Origin: Sphaerulina vaccinii
Lineage: Eukaryota > Ascomycota > Dothideomycetes > Mycosphaerellales > Mycosphaerellaceae
Direction: 5' to 3'
NCBI GenBank assembly: GCA_022570795.1
Contig: JAKUDP010000006.1
Location: 1,674,001-1,738,000 of the forward strand
Length of the DNA stretch: 64,000 nt
Notes under the pieces: generated by a model
Told to the model about the DNA's origin: nothing
Seen by the model: only the letters and a program-made list of their open reading frames with translations
Database searches by the model: none
Shown: in pieces, positions 11,647-23,664 of the stretch
How positions within the stretch are numbered: position 1 is the stretch's first letter
Layout: each line of letters opens with the position of its first letter
Translations under genes and position numbers: made by a program

Positions 11647-14029
11647 TTAGTAACGCTGTCGCGAGAAGGCCTTCTTGAGACCACGAAACTTAGATGCCTT
11701 GGGCTCCTGTACGCCAGATAGTAACATTTCATGCCGAGCCTGGGCCATGGTATTGTGCATCTCTGGCGGATCGGATTGTATAGACATGCCTGAACTGCGT
11801 CCGGTCGAACTTGACTCAGAATACCGCGCATGTAGATTGGTAGCCTTCTTCGTGAGAGGACTCACGCCAGTACCAGCTCCATATTCGCAGAGCAAGGAAT
11901 ACATGGCTTGATGCTTAGGGTTGTCTTTCAGCGCCAGGCGTGTAGGTGTTCTTCCGTTATCGTCCCTTGCATCTACATCAGCTCCTTTCTGAATGAGAAG
12001 TTCAGCCTGTTCGACGAGTGCTTTCTTGGCGCAATAATGTAGTGGTGTTTGACCGGCGTAGTCTGTAAGATCAACCAATTGTGGATCAGCTTCCAGTAGC
12101 AACTCGATACATGCATTGTTTCTGGACTTGACAGCTTCGTGTAAGACAGTCTCGCCATTATGTAGAGTCCGTGTATTGACTCGCTTGTTGTCCCATTGCA
12201 GCATCAGCTCAAGTATGTTGACTCTCTTGTTCCGTACAGCACGTAGTAATGGCGTCTGACCTTGCGTATCGAGAGCGTTGATATCTGCACCATGTGATAG
12301 AAGGAACACAACCTGGTCGAGGTTGTTAGCAGTGACCGCAGAGTGCAGCACTGTCTCGCCATGATCGGCTTGCTCATTCACGAGCTCATCCCAATGATCG
12401 ACAGCAGCCTCGTGAAATTGTCTGAGCATGACTGCGTCCGAGGCCTGAACGACTTTCCAGAGTGCAGCCACATTCGGGATGTTGATACTATAGCTGCGGA
12501 TGATGCTTGCCTCACGGGACCGGATACTGTCAGAGCTGGATGAGTGAGCATTGTCGGGCACGCTGACACTCTGCGCGTGTGGTCTTCGTTGTGAAAGTAG
12601 AGCCATGTAATAGTCAACCTCGACACTCATGTTGACCTTGCATTTGAATATGTCGAGGAGCTGTTGTAGACAACTTTGAAGCTGCTTCAGCTCATCGTCA
12701 GTCAAGCAGATCCCATCCTGTTCGAGGCCCACCCAGATAGCATACGCGTCTTGCGTATGTTCGTGTGCTGAGCGCCAATGATCATCGTCGGAGCTGCCCT
12801 GCCGCCATCTTCGAAGGTAGAAAGAGCCCAGGAGCTCTAGCTGGCGAGCGGAGGCTCGCTTATTCTGGACGGACTCATCGTCCTCCTGGTGACCAGAGCC
12901 AGAGCCCAGATCTAGCACTTCCTGCTCGAGGATCCTTGTGGCGATGTCCCATTGTCCCAGTCCATAATATGCTTTAGCCAAGTTCTCGAGCAAGTTGTCG
13001 CGATCTACGAATGGAACCTCAAAGCGTTCGTAGCGCTGCTCTGAATACGCAATCGCACAGCTGTAGTCATTCTCAGCGTGCGCGAAGTCCTCTGCATGGA
13101 GAGCGTGTTTGCCCTGCTCGCAGTACCCATTGATACATGCGTCGAGCGCGTGCCTGTTTTGTCCATTCGGCACTTGTACCACCCGTCTCTCGGTGAGTGG
13201 AGGCGTAAGCGCCAATAGTTGTTGCGCAGTGGCACGCACAGGTATCAGGCCATCGAGTGCCTCCGAGGTGTATATGCTCTCGTCCTCGCCATCAATATCT
13301 TCTTGACTGCTTGAAGGATGCCCGAGTGAGTGTGATGTCCTCACACTTGGCGCAGGCCCAATGGGCATGCCATGATTTGGCTCAACATCCAGTAACGACG
13401 GCACTCGACTTCGCTGTTGATCTCGCTGCTGCTGTAGCAGACCTTGTAAGGCGCGTTCTATCTTCACATTATCAGGTATCTGCGCCTTCAGGGCGTGGTA
13501 TGCATTCGTCGCCTGCGTTCGAGACTGGCCATGACTTCCTTTTCGTCAGCGTGTGTTCTTTCGCCACTCACTCAAGCAGTTGCACATACTAGGTCAGAAT
13601 GTTCAGCCACAGACCAAGAGTATGTTTGTGAGCATTCAGATTCTCCAGATGACCTTGAATCTCTGGTAAGGCACCGACAAGGTTGCGCTGGTCTGCCAAA
13701 CCTGGTGCACGGACACGAGACCCACTGGAGTCAAAGTACACTCCAAGCTTCTGTTCGATGCGCCTCACGGTTCTCTCGCACGCGTCGACAACGCCTTTGA
13801 TATGGCCAATGGCTGTGGGCAGTTGAGGCAGTGTGTTCGCCGAAGGTTCGATGCAGATCTGCCTCACGGCCTCCAGGAGCGAATCGAGGCCAAAGAATCT
13901 CTCTAGCACCTGTTCGGCGAGTTTCGAGGCTGTTTTCAGTTTCTGGCAGTACTTGACCACTCGAATGACAGCAGTGATGAGCCCGACGATCGCGTCCGCC
14001 GTTTGGAGGCCGCTCAAAGGATCCACCAT
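11647..14029 (-). CDS. TPR-like and ankyrin-repeat protein with fungal N-terminal helical domain
   Basis: Two exons, 14029-13590 and 13534-11647, give about 775 aa; the 55-nt intron has a GTATGT donor and a less usual GGAAG acceptor. The N-terminal 140 residues (MVDPLSGLQTADAIVGLI..., then a helical bundle) resemble the helical domains that begin many fungal STAND/NLR and ankyrin proteins. A middle region (about residues 270-350) has TPR-like helices, with CEQGKHALHAEDFAHAENDY and LAKAYYGLGQWDIATRILEQ. The last third has at least four ankyrin repeats, seen as GETVLHSAV, GQTPLLRAV, GETVLHEAV, GQTPLHYCA and GRTPTRLAL. No NACHT or NB-ARC domain lies between them, so this is not a full NLR. The C-terminus is basic and Ser-rich (FRGLKKAFSRQRY). 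A scaffold or regulatory role is likely; the partner is unknown. Confidence 0.8.
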
Positions 14030-14751
14030 GTTGGTCGACAGGGACGTATTGAGTGCAAATCCATGGGCGGGCGAAGCAAACGCATGGCGAGGAGCAGGAT
14101 GTTGCGACCACGAAGTATACGACACAAAGTGCTGCGGAAGTGCCACGCACCTTATGGCGGGAGCCTTCCTCCCACAGTCAAGGTCGCCTACGGTTCTACA
14201 GGCCCGATGATGAAGGCTGACGGCAAAGGAACCTGGAGTGCATACAACGAGGCTGACTCCGCCTCCACTACTCCCCACGAAGGATTGTCTTGTCCTGCAT
14301 CGCCAAGCTGTGCATCGAAGACTCATATTCCGAAGAACTGGAGGCTGAGGCTGAGAGCTGAGGTTGTCGATCATCCACACTCACGTGGAGAATGGCATCC
14401 ATAGTTTCACACTGCAACCGGTGAAGTGCGCTTCAATATCGTGCGCGCAATGTGGCTACTTGAGGTAACAAGTATCGCATTCTTGTGATGAGCTAAACCA
14501 GAACAGGTGAGCACAAAGTTACAACCCTGGGCAAGGTATCTCTGTAGAGGCCGCCCTGGTGGTACCACTTGATTGTAGCGGGGATGCATGCACGATCGCT
14601 TGCAACGCAGCTTCGCCACAGTCTTGTGACACTCAATATCGCGGCCGAATAGGAGCTGTGCAATATCCAGGTTGCTTCTCACGGACAAGGACCATGATAT
14701 GTTCTAACGTGTCGCCACACCTCTACGCGTACTTCCGCTCCTCAAGCAATC
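14030..14751. other. Intergenic region, divergent promoters
   Basis: About 720 bp between the start of the ankyrin gene (minus) and the start of the sugar-type transporter (plus). ORFs here are short and look accidental. I see no repeat or RNA gene. Confidence 0.5.
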
Positions 14752-17290
14752 ATGGGATACCCTGATACTCGTCACATCGACAGGTAGGTGCGAAGTCCCA
14801 TCTAGTGGCCGTACAAGATGCTCACTTCTAAGTAGGATCGATCAGCCCTTTGCAGACTTGGACATTGGCCAGGTCGATGCACAAGCAGAAACGTTCATCA
14901 CCGTGCACCACTTGGAGAAATGGCGCTCGACCTTCTTCAAAGTAAGATATACCACACCAGGTCAGCAGCAGCTATTGAAGCTAACAACACTTCGTAGTCA
15001 GCCAGGATTCTGCGCGATCCCGAAGCATGGCGCTCCATTGACAAGATCAATGCTCGAGGAGTTGGAGAGCTCACGCCAGCCGAGAGTGCCGATCTGGAAC
15101 GCGAGGAGGTAGAGACTCGAGACCATACAAACAGCAAAGCGCCATGGACTCTTGAGTTCTGGAAGCAGTCCAAAGATGGAGACTCGCCTGCTCGTAAGAG
15201 TGGTTTCTGGCATCAACCAAAAGAGTTGCGCACCACCATCATCACACTATGTGTCGCCGCTATCGTTCAAGGATGTAGGTACATCGATCGTCTACCACCG
15301 ACAGTGCTGACGTCTGATAGGGAATCAAACTGGCAGCAATGGTGCAAACTTGACATGGCCTCGAGCAGTCAACCTCGACCCAGGCAATACAAACTGTGAA
15401 CTTCGCGGTGCGCAAGCCTGGATCTTCGCTATCGTCAATGCCGCACCTTGGTTCTCTGCTGCAATCTTGTGAGTATCTCTCGAACCTCGATACACATCTT
15501 AGCTGAACGCCAGAAGCGCTTTGCTGTTGTCGGATCCGGCCAACGAGCTGCTCTTCGGTCGCCGAGCCGCAATCATCGTGTCGGCGGTGTTCATCCTCGC
15601 CGCGTCGGTGGGCGGTGCTCTTGTGCATACATGGCAAGAGCTACTCGCCTGTCGAATCATCTTGGGGATCGGCATGGGCTGCAAGGCCTCTGTGGTAGCA
15701 GTCTTCGCGGCAGAAGTTGCACCTGCTCGGATCAGAGGTATATGATCTTCTTCAGTCGCAATTCCAGCACTGTACTGACGTCAAACAGGTTCTCTTGTCA
15801 TGAACTGGCAACTATTCGATGCGCTTGGTCAGACCTCTCTCAACAAGAAGTACCACGATATAGGTCATCTGCTAACGCTTCATCATAGGCATCTTTCTAG
15901 GCTTCAGTGCAAACCTCATGGTATCACCTTTGGGTAAGCCTTACCTGAATATGCTGTCGCCACTTCTCGCTATGCTGACCCGGTCTAGGTGCCGAATCAT
16001 GGCGCTGGATGACGGCGTCTTCTGCCTTTCCCACGATCATACTCCTAACACTTGCCATCATCGCCTGTCCGGAGTCGCCGCGCTTTCTGATGGGCAAAGG
16101 TCACTATTCCGAGGCGTATGAAACCCTGAGTCGTCTTCGAGGCTCACGCATCCTGGCTGCCAAGGAGCTACTGTATACGCATTTTCAGATGAACGTAGAG
16201 TTGACCATGTCCCGACCTGTGAAGCAAGTGGGTGTGCTTGAGTCTGGAAGAGATCAGGCACATGGTCATGATAGTGACGACGACGAAGACCTTGCTCATC
16301 TTACTTTCGATGAGAAGCGGCCGAACTTCCTGCAGAAGCTGTGGCAACTCTTCACCATACCACGCGTTCGCAATGCCATGCTCACCGCTGTGGCTTGTAT
16401 GATCGGGCAACAGCTGTGCGGCGTGAACGTCCTGATATTCTACTCATCGACACTTTTCGCCAGCACAAGCGGTGTGCTCTGCGACGTGAACACCAAAGAC
16501 CTGTTGGGTCCTCTGCTGATGAGCTGGGGCATTGGTTTGGTCAATTTTATGTTCGCTTTCCCCGCTTACTGGCTCATCGACCGGAAAGGCAGACGATGGC
16601 TGCTGATGACCACATTGCCTGTTCTGCTGGTGCTGATGGGAGCTGCTGCTATGAGCTATATCAATGGCGCTCACAATGCGGTCTTTGGTGTATTCGCGTA
16701 CCTCTTCATAGCAGTCTACTCCTGGGGCATGGGACCTGTAAGTTCTGATTTCACCTTGTCAATATGCCTTTCACTAACACCTTCTCTACCAGGTACCTTT
16801 CACCATATCTGCTGAGGTCTTCCCACTGGACCATCGCGTCGCCGGCATGTCCTTCGCTGTCTTCACGAATCTATTCGGAGCTGGACTTCTGACCCTCTTC
16901 GTACCAGCAGTGACGGCTTCGTCCCTAGACCACGGCGGACTTCTCGGGATCTTCACATTCCTGAACCTTGTGGCTCTAGTCCTTGTGTTCTGCTTCGTAC
17001 GCGAGACTGTAGGAGCTGTGGACCGCGATAACCCAGGCAGCATTACCGCGCTTGCACTCGAAGAGCTCTACAAGGTGTTCAACGTACCAGCCAAAGGCTT
17101 CCTGGCGTATCAGCTACACGTCGTCGTGCCATACTACAAAGATCACTTGTACTGGCTACTGTCAAGGCGCAAAGTCAAACGCCCAAATCCGCCAGAGCCA
17201 CTGTATCGCTGGTGGGAGACACGAAATGCAACTGAGTTGCGAAACGTTGCGAGGCAGAGCTCGTCGGAGGATATGATACACGAGGAGTAG
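14752..17290 (+). CDS. MFS sugar-type transporter with long cytosolic N-terminus
   Basis: Nine exons: 14752-14783, 14836-14941, 14998-15274, 15321-15468, 15514-15737, 15789-15827, 15889-15933, 15989-16737, 16793-17290. All are in phase and give 705 aa. The first membrane segment begins only at about residue 140, after an acidic leader. Family marks: QGWNQTGSNGANL after TM1, FGRRAAII (sugar-porter FGRR motif, loop 2-3), CPESPRFL (PESPR motif after TM6), MIGQQLCGVN in TM7, WLIDRKGRRW (loop 8-9) and VPFTISAEVFPL in TM10. Between the two six-helix halves is an acidic loop (HDSDDDEDL). The C-terminal tail is long and charged. The donor of the exon 15789-15827 intron is the weak GTCAGA; the others are standard. 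Known relatives carry hexoses, disaccharides, quinate or polyols; the substrate cannot be told here. It points the same way as the neighbouring monooxygenase. Confidence 0.87.
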
Positions 17291-17536
17291 TATATTGTAC
17301 TCCTTGCTGCGGTCTTTGTAGGATATCAGTGTGCTTACAATGAAAGAGTTTGTACACTCGTTCTCATTCTCGAAGTCTTGGCATTCTTCGTCAGCACCAG
17401 GGTGCCGTCGACGCTCAAACTCTCCCGATGGCGTGCGAGCTCATTGCTGAGCTTCATGCAGTAGCCATGCACAAATCTGCAACTCCACCGGTACTTCGAA
17501 GCTACAAAGGTCTCTGGGAAAGGACATAGTATAGCT

Positions 17537-19409
17537 ATGGCGTACCCGAACGGCGACCCAAGAGGCGTTGCAAGCAATGGAAATGGCAATCAAAGTGGAT
17601 CTGGGCAGACGAGCCTTCCAGTACGACCGGGAGGCAAGAAGTCACTGATCTTGAACGCCTTCATAGAGTCTTGTATGCAGAAGACTCCAGGTGATGCTGC
17701 GATATGATGAATGCTGATGTGCATATAGGCAGTGGACATCAGTCACCAGGTACGAAGTCAAGGTCTCGCATCGAGACCACTCGCTGATGCTCTACTTCTG
17801 CATTGCAGGACTCTGGAGACACCCGGAAGACAGATCGGCAGAATTCAATGAGGTCGAGCATTGGGTTGAGCTAGCCAAGCTTCTCGAGAAGTCGAAGTTC
17901 CATGGCATCTTCATCGCAGATGTTCTTGGTTTGTTATGAACGTTCAAGGCTGGCGATGCATCCAGACTGATGTCTCAATAGGTGGCTACGATGTATACCA
18001 AGGTCCCAAGAATCTCGCACCAGCCATTCGTTCTTCTGCTCAATGGCCTGTTAATGAGCCGTTAGCTGTAGTCTCGGCCATGGCAGCAGCCACAAAGTCC
18101 ATCGGCTTCGGAGTCACAGTCGCGACCACGTATGAGCAGCCATATCATTTGGCTCGTCGTCTATCGACCGTAGATCATCTCTCGAAAGGTCGCTTTGGGT
18201 GGAACATAGGTGTGCTCTGCTGATTCCTCACTGCAACGTCTAACCTGTCTGACACCAGATCGTGATCTAGTGACTGGATACCTCGACTCTGCAGCTCGCA
18301 ATCTCATCAATGATGAGCAACGTACGTGATGTCCAGACTCCAGCTAGCCAAAAGGCTCGCGCTTACACAACGTCATCCAGCCGCCCACGACAACCGCTAC
18401 GAAGTCGCAGAAGAATACATGAAAGTAATGTACAAGCTCTTCAACTCCTCCTGGCGTGACGATGCAGTCATTCGCGACTCCAACAAACCTCCTTCTGGCT
18501 GGTTCGCAGACCCAGACCGCGTCCGTGAGATCAACCACGTTGGCAAATACTACAGCGTGCCAGGACCACATATCTGCCAACCTTCACCCCAACGCACACC
18601 ACTCTTATTACAAGCCGGCACATCCAGATCCGGCAAACTCTTCGCAGCACAGCACGCCGAAGCAGTATTCGTAGCAGGCCATTCTCCCATAGCAGTAGCA
18701 GCCAACATCGCCGAGATTCGCAAAACAGCTTCAGAGAAGTTCGGCAGAGACCCGCAGAAGTTGAAGTTCTTAGCAATGTTCTGTCCAGTAATAGGTCGCA
18801 CCGAAGCGGAGGCGAAAGCGAAGTACGAAGATTACATTTCCTACGGATCCGAAGAAGGAGCCCTCGCCTTATTCGGTGGCTGGACAGGAATCGATCTCAA
18901 TCCCTATGGAGATGATCAGGAATTGACGCAAGTGGAGAGTAATGCCATTCGAGCTGCTGTGGAGGTTTGGAGTAAAGCTATGCCAGGTGAGTAACAATCT
19001 AAGCATGTCGAGAGTAAGCTGACATGAATGTGAAATGAAAGGCGTGGAAAAATGGACCAAACATACTGTAGCTCGACATCTCATAATTGGCGGTCTAGGA
19101 GCTACACCTGTGGGTACGCCGGCTCAGATCGCGGATGAGATGGAACGATGGGTTGCAGAGGCAGATGTTGATGGGTTTAATATTCCGTATGCCGTCTTTC
19201 CGGGAAGTTTCGTGGATGTTTGTGAATTGCTTGTGCCGGAACTACGACGTCGAGGCTTGTTTTGGGATGAATATGCCGTTCCTGGCGGGACGTATCGCGA
19301 GAACTTCTATGGAATTAAGGGGCAGACGCAGCCGCCTGATGAACATGTCGCGAGTAAGTATCGATGGCGAGCGGGAGTTGACAAGAAGGAGTTCCAGGTT
19401 CCTGAGTAG
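17537..19409 (+). CDS. NtaA/SnaA/DszA-type FMN-dependent monooxygenase
   Basis: Seven exons: 17537-17672, 17729-17749, 17809-17928, 17982-18209, 18259-18321, 18381-18986, 19042-19409. The second is only 21 nt. The sum is 513 aa with every junction in frame. The protein belongs to the bacterial-luciferase-like flavin monooxygenases of the nitrilotriacetate monooxygenase group. Visible marks are GLWRHPEDRS, FHGIFIADVLGGYDVY, GFGVTVATTYEQPYHLARR, STVDHLSKGRFGWNI, LLLQAGTSRSGKLFAAQHAE and the C-terminal GTPAQIADEM. These enzymes take FMNH2 from a separate reductase and oxidise amino-polycarboxylates, sulfur heterocycles or pristinamycin-type substrates. No reductase gene is visible nearby. Eukaryotic copies of this bacterial-type family are patchy, so old horizontal transfer is possible; seven introns argue against a recent event. 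Presumably cytosolic, as no targeting signal is visible. Confidence 0.88.
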
Positions 19410-19455
19410 CTCAACAGTGCATCATTCAAGGGTATCATTGCGCTCCGTTCATCTA

Positions 19456-22431
19456 TCACTTCACGTTCGTCCAGTCATTACATCCTTCCAAGAGTTCCTC
19501 GCACTTTTTGAGCTCTCGCAGGGCTTTCTGTGCTTCCAGGAGCAGTTTCTTCTCAATCGTCGCATGTGCCGCCTTCTTCTTCGCTTTCGGCTTGTATGCA
19601 TCCAATTGCTGCAGCATCGCTCTGCAGCTCTCGTCAAGCCGCTTTGAATACGTTGCGATATGTCCGTCAAGCTGTTTCGTCCAAGTAGCATGCACAAGGT
19701 GGCCTACATCTCGGAAGATGTTTGTTTGATCGTTGTTATGCCCGGTCAACGTCGTGGAGACTCTGTCTCTGATGATGGCGACGCGTTCGTTGTGCCCAAT
19801 TTCTGCCTTGGTAAGCTGACCCTTGCGGCGTGGCTCATACTTTTTAGTGCCACCTTTCACCGCATCAGCTGCCCTATAGGAAGCATCCATTTTGAGGCCA
19901 GTGTAGGATGACTCGTCGTGGGTGAAGATTGTAGCTATCCGAATCTCATCGAGAGACTCTCTGCACTGCGAGTAGAGCTGGATCTCGGCGTCAACAAGAC
20001 CTCGCTTCCTGGCCTTCAAGCCTTTCATGTAGTTTTGAGCAGCGGGTGCATCGCTAACATTCATATTCTGAAATCGGGAATGGATTTGGCTGAGCATGAG
20101 TTCGATAGCGTCTGCTGGAGGTGGGTCTTGCTTGCCGGCGCCGGAGGTCAGCTGTTTGATCTGGGTTTTGACAGAGCTGAACGACTCCTCAAGATCGGCT
20201 TGCATGATATCGTTCAGATCACGATTCCAGCACAATGACTCACGAGCACCGCCTTTGCTGAAAGGAAGCTTCTCATGGTCGCCCTGGTTGTGACAGAAGG
20301 ACTTAAAATTGTTTGCGTTCATCGTCGTCGCGTTGCCGTTGAAGTCTTTCGGCCCAGTACTCCAGACTGCGGCAGCATCTTCAGCTTGCAACGGCCAATC
20401 GAGCTGCTCATGCTCGTGGAAGGTGGCGACGACGTGCGACAGGAAGATCGCATTCAGCGACGCTCGCTTTTGCTGTGGCAGGTCGACGCATGCTTGCTTG
20501 ATAATCCCAGCAATCTCTCCTTTGATCCGCTTGTGGTCTGTCAAGCTTTCATTGCTTAGTACCGTGATGATGCATCGTAGTGCATTTGGAAGCTCTTGGA
20601 GACATATCCTCTGCATCATGTCGTACTTGCTGGAGGATATTGGTTCGTACAGCATCGCTGAGATCAAGGGGATGCCGGTCTCACCTAGCGTGAGCATCAT
20701 ATCAGCGCCTCTTCCCGCCAGATGCTGTTCATACTCCGCGACATTCGTCGCAATGACAGGCAGATCTGGGTGATCGCCATTAGAGTCCAGCTCTCTCAGT
20801 CTGTTCCGCATGCATTCCGAGGTCGATTTGTTGCGCATCAGCACTCGATGGCGTTGTAAAGCGTTCTCGGCATGGTGCAGTGCAGCTGTCGCATTGCGCA
20901 CGTCGGAGCTAGGGTGGTCGGGAGGACATGGCACCATCGTACCCTCGTATTCAGCGTCTTCCTCTGCTTCTCTCACCTCTCTCAATGCCTCCTCCAGCGT
21001 TTCACATTCGGCCAGCAATCTCTCAAATATCGACATGTCCTCTTCACTGTTACCGCTTCCGGGTTGATCGTGTCTCCCAGCCTTGAGATCATTATGCGTG
21101 GTGAGGAGATAGATATCCTTGCTAAGATCGATGCCTAATCGGAGGAACTTGTCGACATCGGATCTGGTCCGCACGCGACTGGCCGTTGTAGTAACAAGAA
21201 GAGCACCCGCTTCGCGCAAGTACCGGTCAGTGATCCAAGACACAATGCTACTCTTATCTCCAAAGCCGGCCGTGTCGCAAATGACACCGCCTTCATTGCC
21301 ATATGGAAAGTTAAAGTGAACAGCGACCTTCTGCACAAGCGCCCAGGGATGACGTTCGCCCCTAGCTCTCCGTCTACCCGATGACGGCCGAGAGTTTCTC
21401 TCGTAGATCGTCTCCAGCTCCTTGGTGGAATTCGCGCTGAACATCTTGGTTGTGCCATCGATGCCCAAATCTTCTTTGTACTTCTTGATCTTGTCCATAA
21501 TTGTTGACACAACAGAATCCCCCTCCTCACTATTCTTGTAGGACGTCTCGAACCATGCCATCAGATGCTCTTTCGTGTCCAGATTGTCGCTTTTACTGTC
21601 ATATAGAAGATGCAACAGATCATCGATAGCATTCGCGTATCTTGCGCGTTGCTGCTCCATATCGTCGGCACCAACAGAATCGGGATCGTTTGCGTGGTCT
21701 TGGATCATATCCAGATAGAAGTAAATCGTAACAACGTAAGCATGAATGTGCTTCTCGAGCACCTCATTGGCCAGATACGTATATACGACCACAAACATGG
21801 TCCCAGACTTCCTCTGCTCTGGTGTTTGTCCTCTGAACTCGTGAGGGATGTTGGTTCCTCGATCATCGAAAGCCTACTACAAGTCAGCATGTAACCCTTT
21901 CGGAGCGTTTATCGGGCAACTCACAGTGGTAGCCAGCTTCTGGCATGCAAGGAAGCTGCCCATCAAGCGCGATTTGCCTACGCCTGTGTCTCCAACCAGA
22001 CAAACAGGGAGCTGTTCGGAATATCTGGCACAAGGATCTGCAGCCTCCTTGACCTCCAGAAAGTAACCCTCTAACGTTTCGTTATTGTAGCCGTTCTCTT
22101 CGCCAACAGCAGTATCATACCACTGAATCACGTCTTCAAAAATCCCGGGTACAAACTTCTCCAGCGCCTGGATGTTGGGATGCAGGCCAGGCAATTGAGG
22201 TCGGTGCGGAGGTGACATCAAGAGCGAGTACGTCCTGCTGGGTATGGCACCACGCTTGCGCACATGAGCTGTTGTGGACACGGTGGTGGGTGTAGCGTCG
22301 GCTGCTAGGTTCGTCTTGGGCCTCTTGCGCCCTGCCTCGAGTGGCGTGGCTGATGCTTCGCCGCTGCGCTGGCGTTTCGCGGCATTCCTCTGATGTAGCT
22401 CCTGAGCCACGCGGTGATCATCGGTGCTCAT
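19456..22431 (-). CDS. Large P-loop GTPase, nuclear GTPase SLIP-GC/dynamin-like
   Basis: Two exons, 22431-21925 and 21873-19456, joined over a 51-nt GTGAGT...TAG intron, give 974 aa. The ATG at 22431 is the first in-frame ATG; the open frame extends upstream without another. The N-terminal 60 residues are basic with a nuclear-localisation-like cluster (GRKRPK). G1 is LVGDTGVGKS near residue 148. G3 is CDTAGFGD. G4 is a variant, LLTTHND, in place of TKxD. Long charged helical stretches fill the rest (CETLEEALREVREAEEDAEY; KKKAAHATIEKKLLLEAQKAL), as in dynamin-like and SLIP-GC proteins. Fungal relatives are usually annotated as SLIP-GC-like; their role is not established. It ends 46 bp after the convergent monooxygenase stop. 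Confidence 0.82.
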
Positions 22432-23490
22432 CTTGATGTATGCAATTCGGGACTGGCAGTGTGAGATGGGTGATGCGAAGTTACTCAAGCGCTTGTCGGT
22501 GCTGCTGCGCTGAGACAGTACTGTAAATTTGATTGAAGTGAGCGTGTCGTAATGTGATGCCTTAGTGACTGTGGTATTAGGATCGCTTCTGAAGGTCGGC
22601 ACGAGAGGATAATTCCAGCGTGCAAACGAAACAAGCACGAAAGAGAACAAGAGCGCCAAGCGGCGCAGCAGCAAACTTCTTTGCGACAATGTCTTTCTGT
22701 GCGACGCTTCAGAGACATGAAGACTTCCTGCAGCTTATGCCGAGAATCACGGCTTGTAGATGGTCTTGAAAGTGGGCTGGGCTGTGTCGGCTGGTTTCAG
22801 ACGGGCCTGAGAAGTAGTCAATCGATCGCATTAGAGATCAGTTCTTCCAGACACTGAGTGGAGCATATGCGAGCTTCCGTCTCTGCACTGTTCTGTGCCC
22901 CGAGGGTCAATCATCGATGTGATGATGCTGCACGCAGGGCGCATATGGTTCGTTCCCGGCCTGCATAGCCCTGGAATTCAGGCAATGAAGGCATGTCGAA
23001 GCTCCACACTCCATGTATATGGCCTTGCAATGAAAGCCTCTGAGCTCAGTTCTAAGCGCTTTTGGTGGCACAGCAACAAGCGAGAAGGATAGCGACAGCG
23101 GCAGCTGTGCCATCAGAGCGCTCAAAACTTGGGAAGTGAACTGATTGGGCGGCTGACTGCTTGTGTCTGTACCTTGCCGCTCTTCCCTTAGAGATGGTGG
23201 TATAGCAGACCATGGCCGGATGGATAGAACGTTCCTTGGCCCCAGGTCGATAATGGTGATGGGGATGATGAGAATGATGAAGCTGATGTCGCGTTGAGAC
23301 GAAACATCACGCGTGGCGTGGCGTCTTGGTGGAGGTGGAGAACAAGATTGTGCCAGGGACCAGGTTGTGTGTGCTTCGGTTGAGGTCATGCTGCTCGGCT
23401 CAAAAAAAGATTGTTGACATGCAGTGGAATCGCTCAACCACTACAGATCAGACCACATGTTACAGGTGGTAGTGTAGTTCTTGTCTCTGG
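22432..23490. other. Intergenic region upstream of GPD1
   Basis: About 1.06 kb between the starts of the GTPase gene (minus) and GPD1 (plus). A minus-strand open frame at 22907-23437 lacks an ATG at its head and has a low-complexity translation, so I do not call it a gene. No repeat or RNA gene seen. The region should hold two divergent promoters. Confidence 0.45.
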
Positions 23491-23664
23491 ATGTCCAGAA
23501 AGTGTGGCTTGTTCGTTCTTCCCTCTCGTTCCAGCACATCGTTCCATGCTCAGCTTCCAAACACTCGCTGTGCGCACTCGCAAACATCCTCTCGACAAAT
23601 CCGACATCTCTCCAAATCGACACCGACCCTACCAGCAGCGTTTCCTCCGCACAGTTATCGCAGG

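Noticed and set aside
14752..19409. Complete secondary-metabolite cluster
   Set aside because: No polyketide synthase, NRPS, terpene synthase or P450 is present in the window; two linked genes are not enough.
22907..23437. Minus-strand open frame of 176 codons upstream of GPD1
   Set aside because: No ATG at its head; Pro/Ser-rich translation without motifs, lying in a promoter region.
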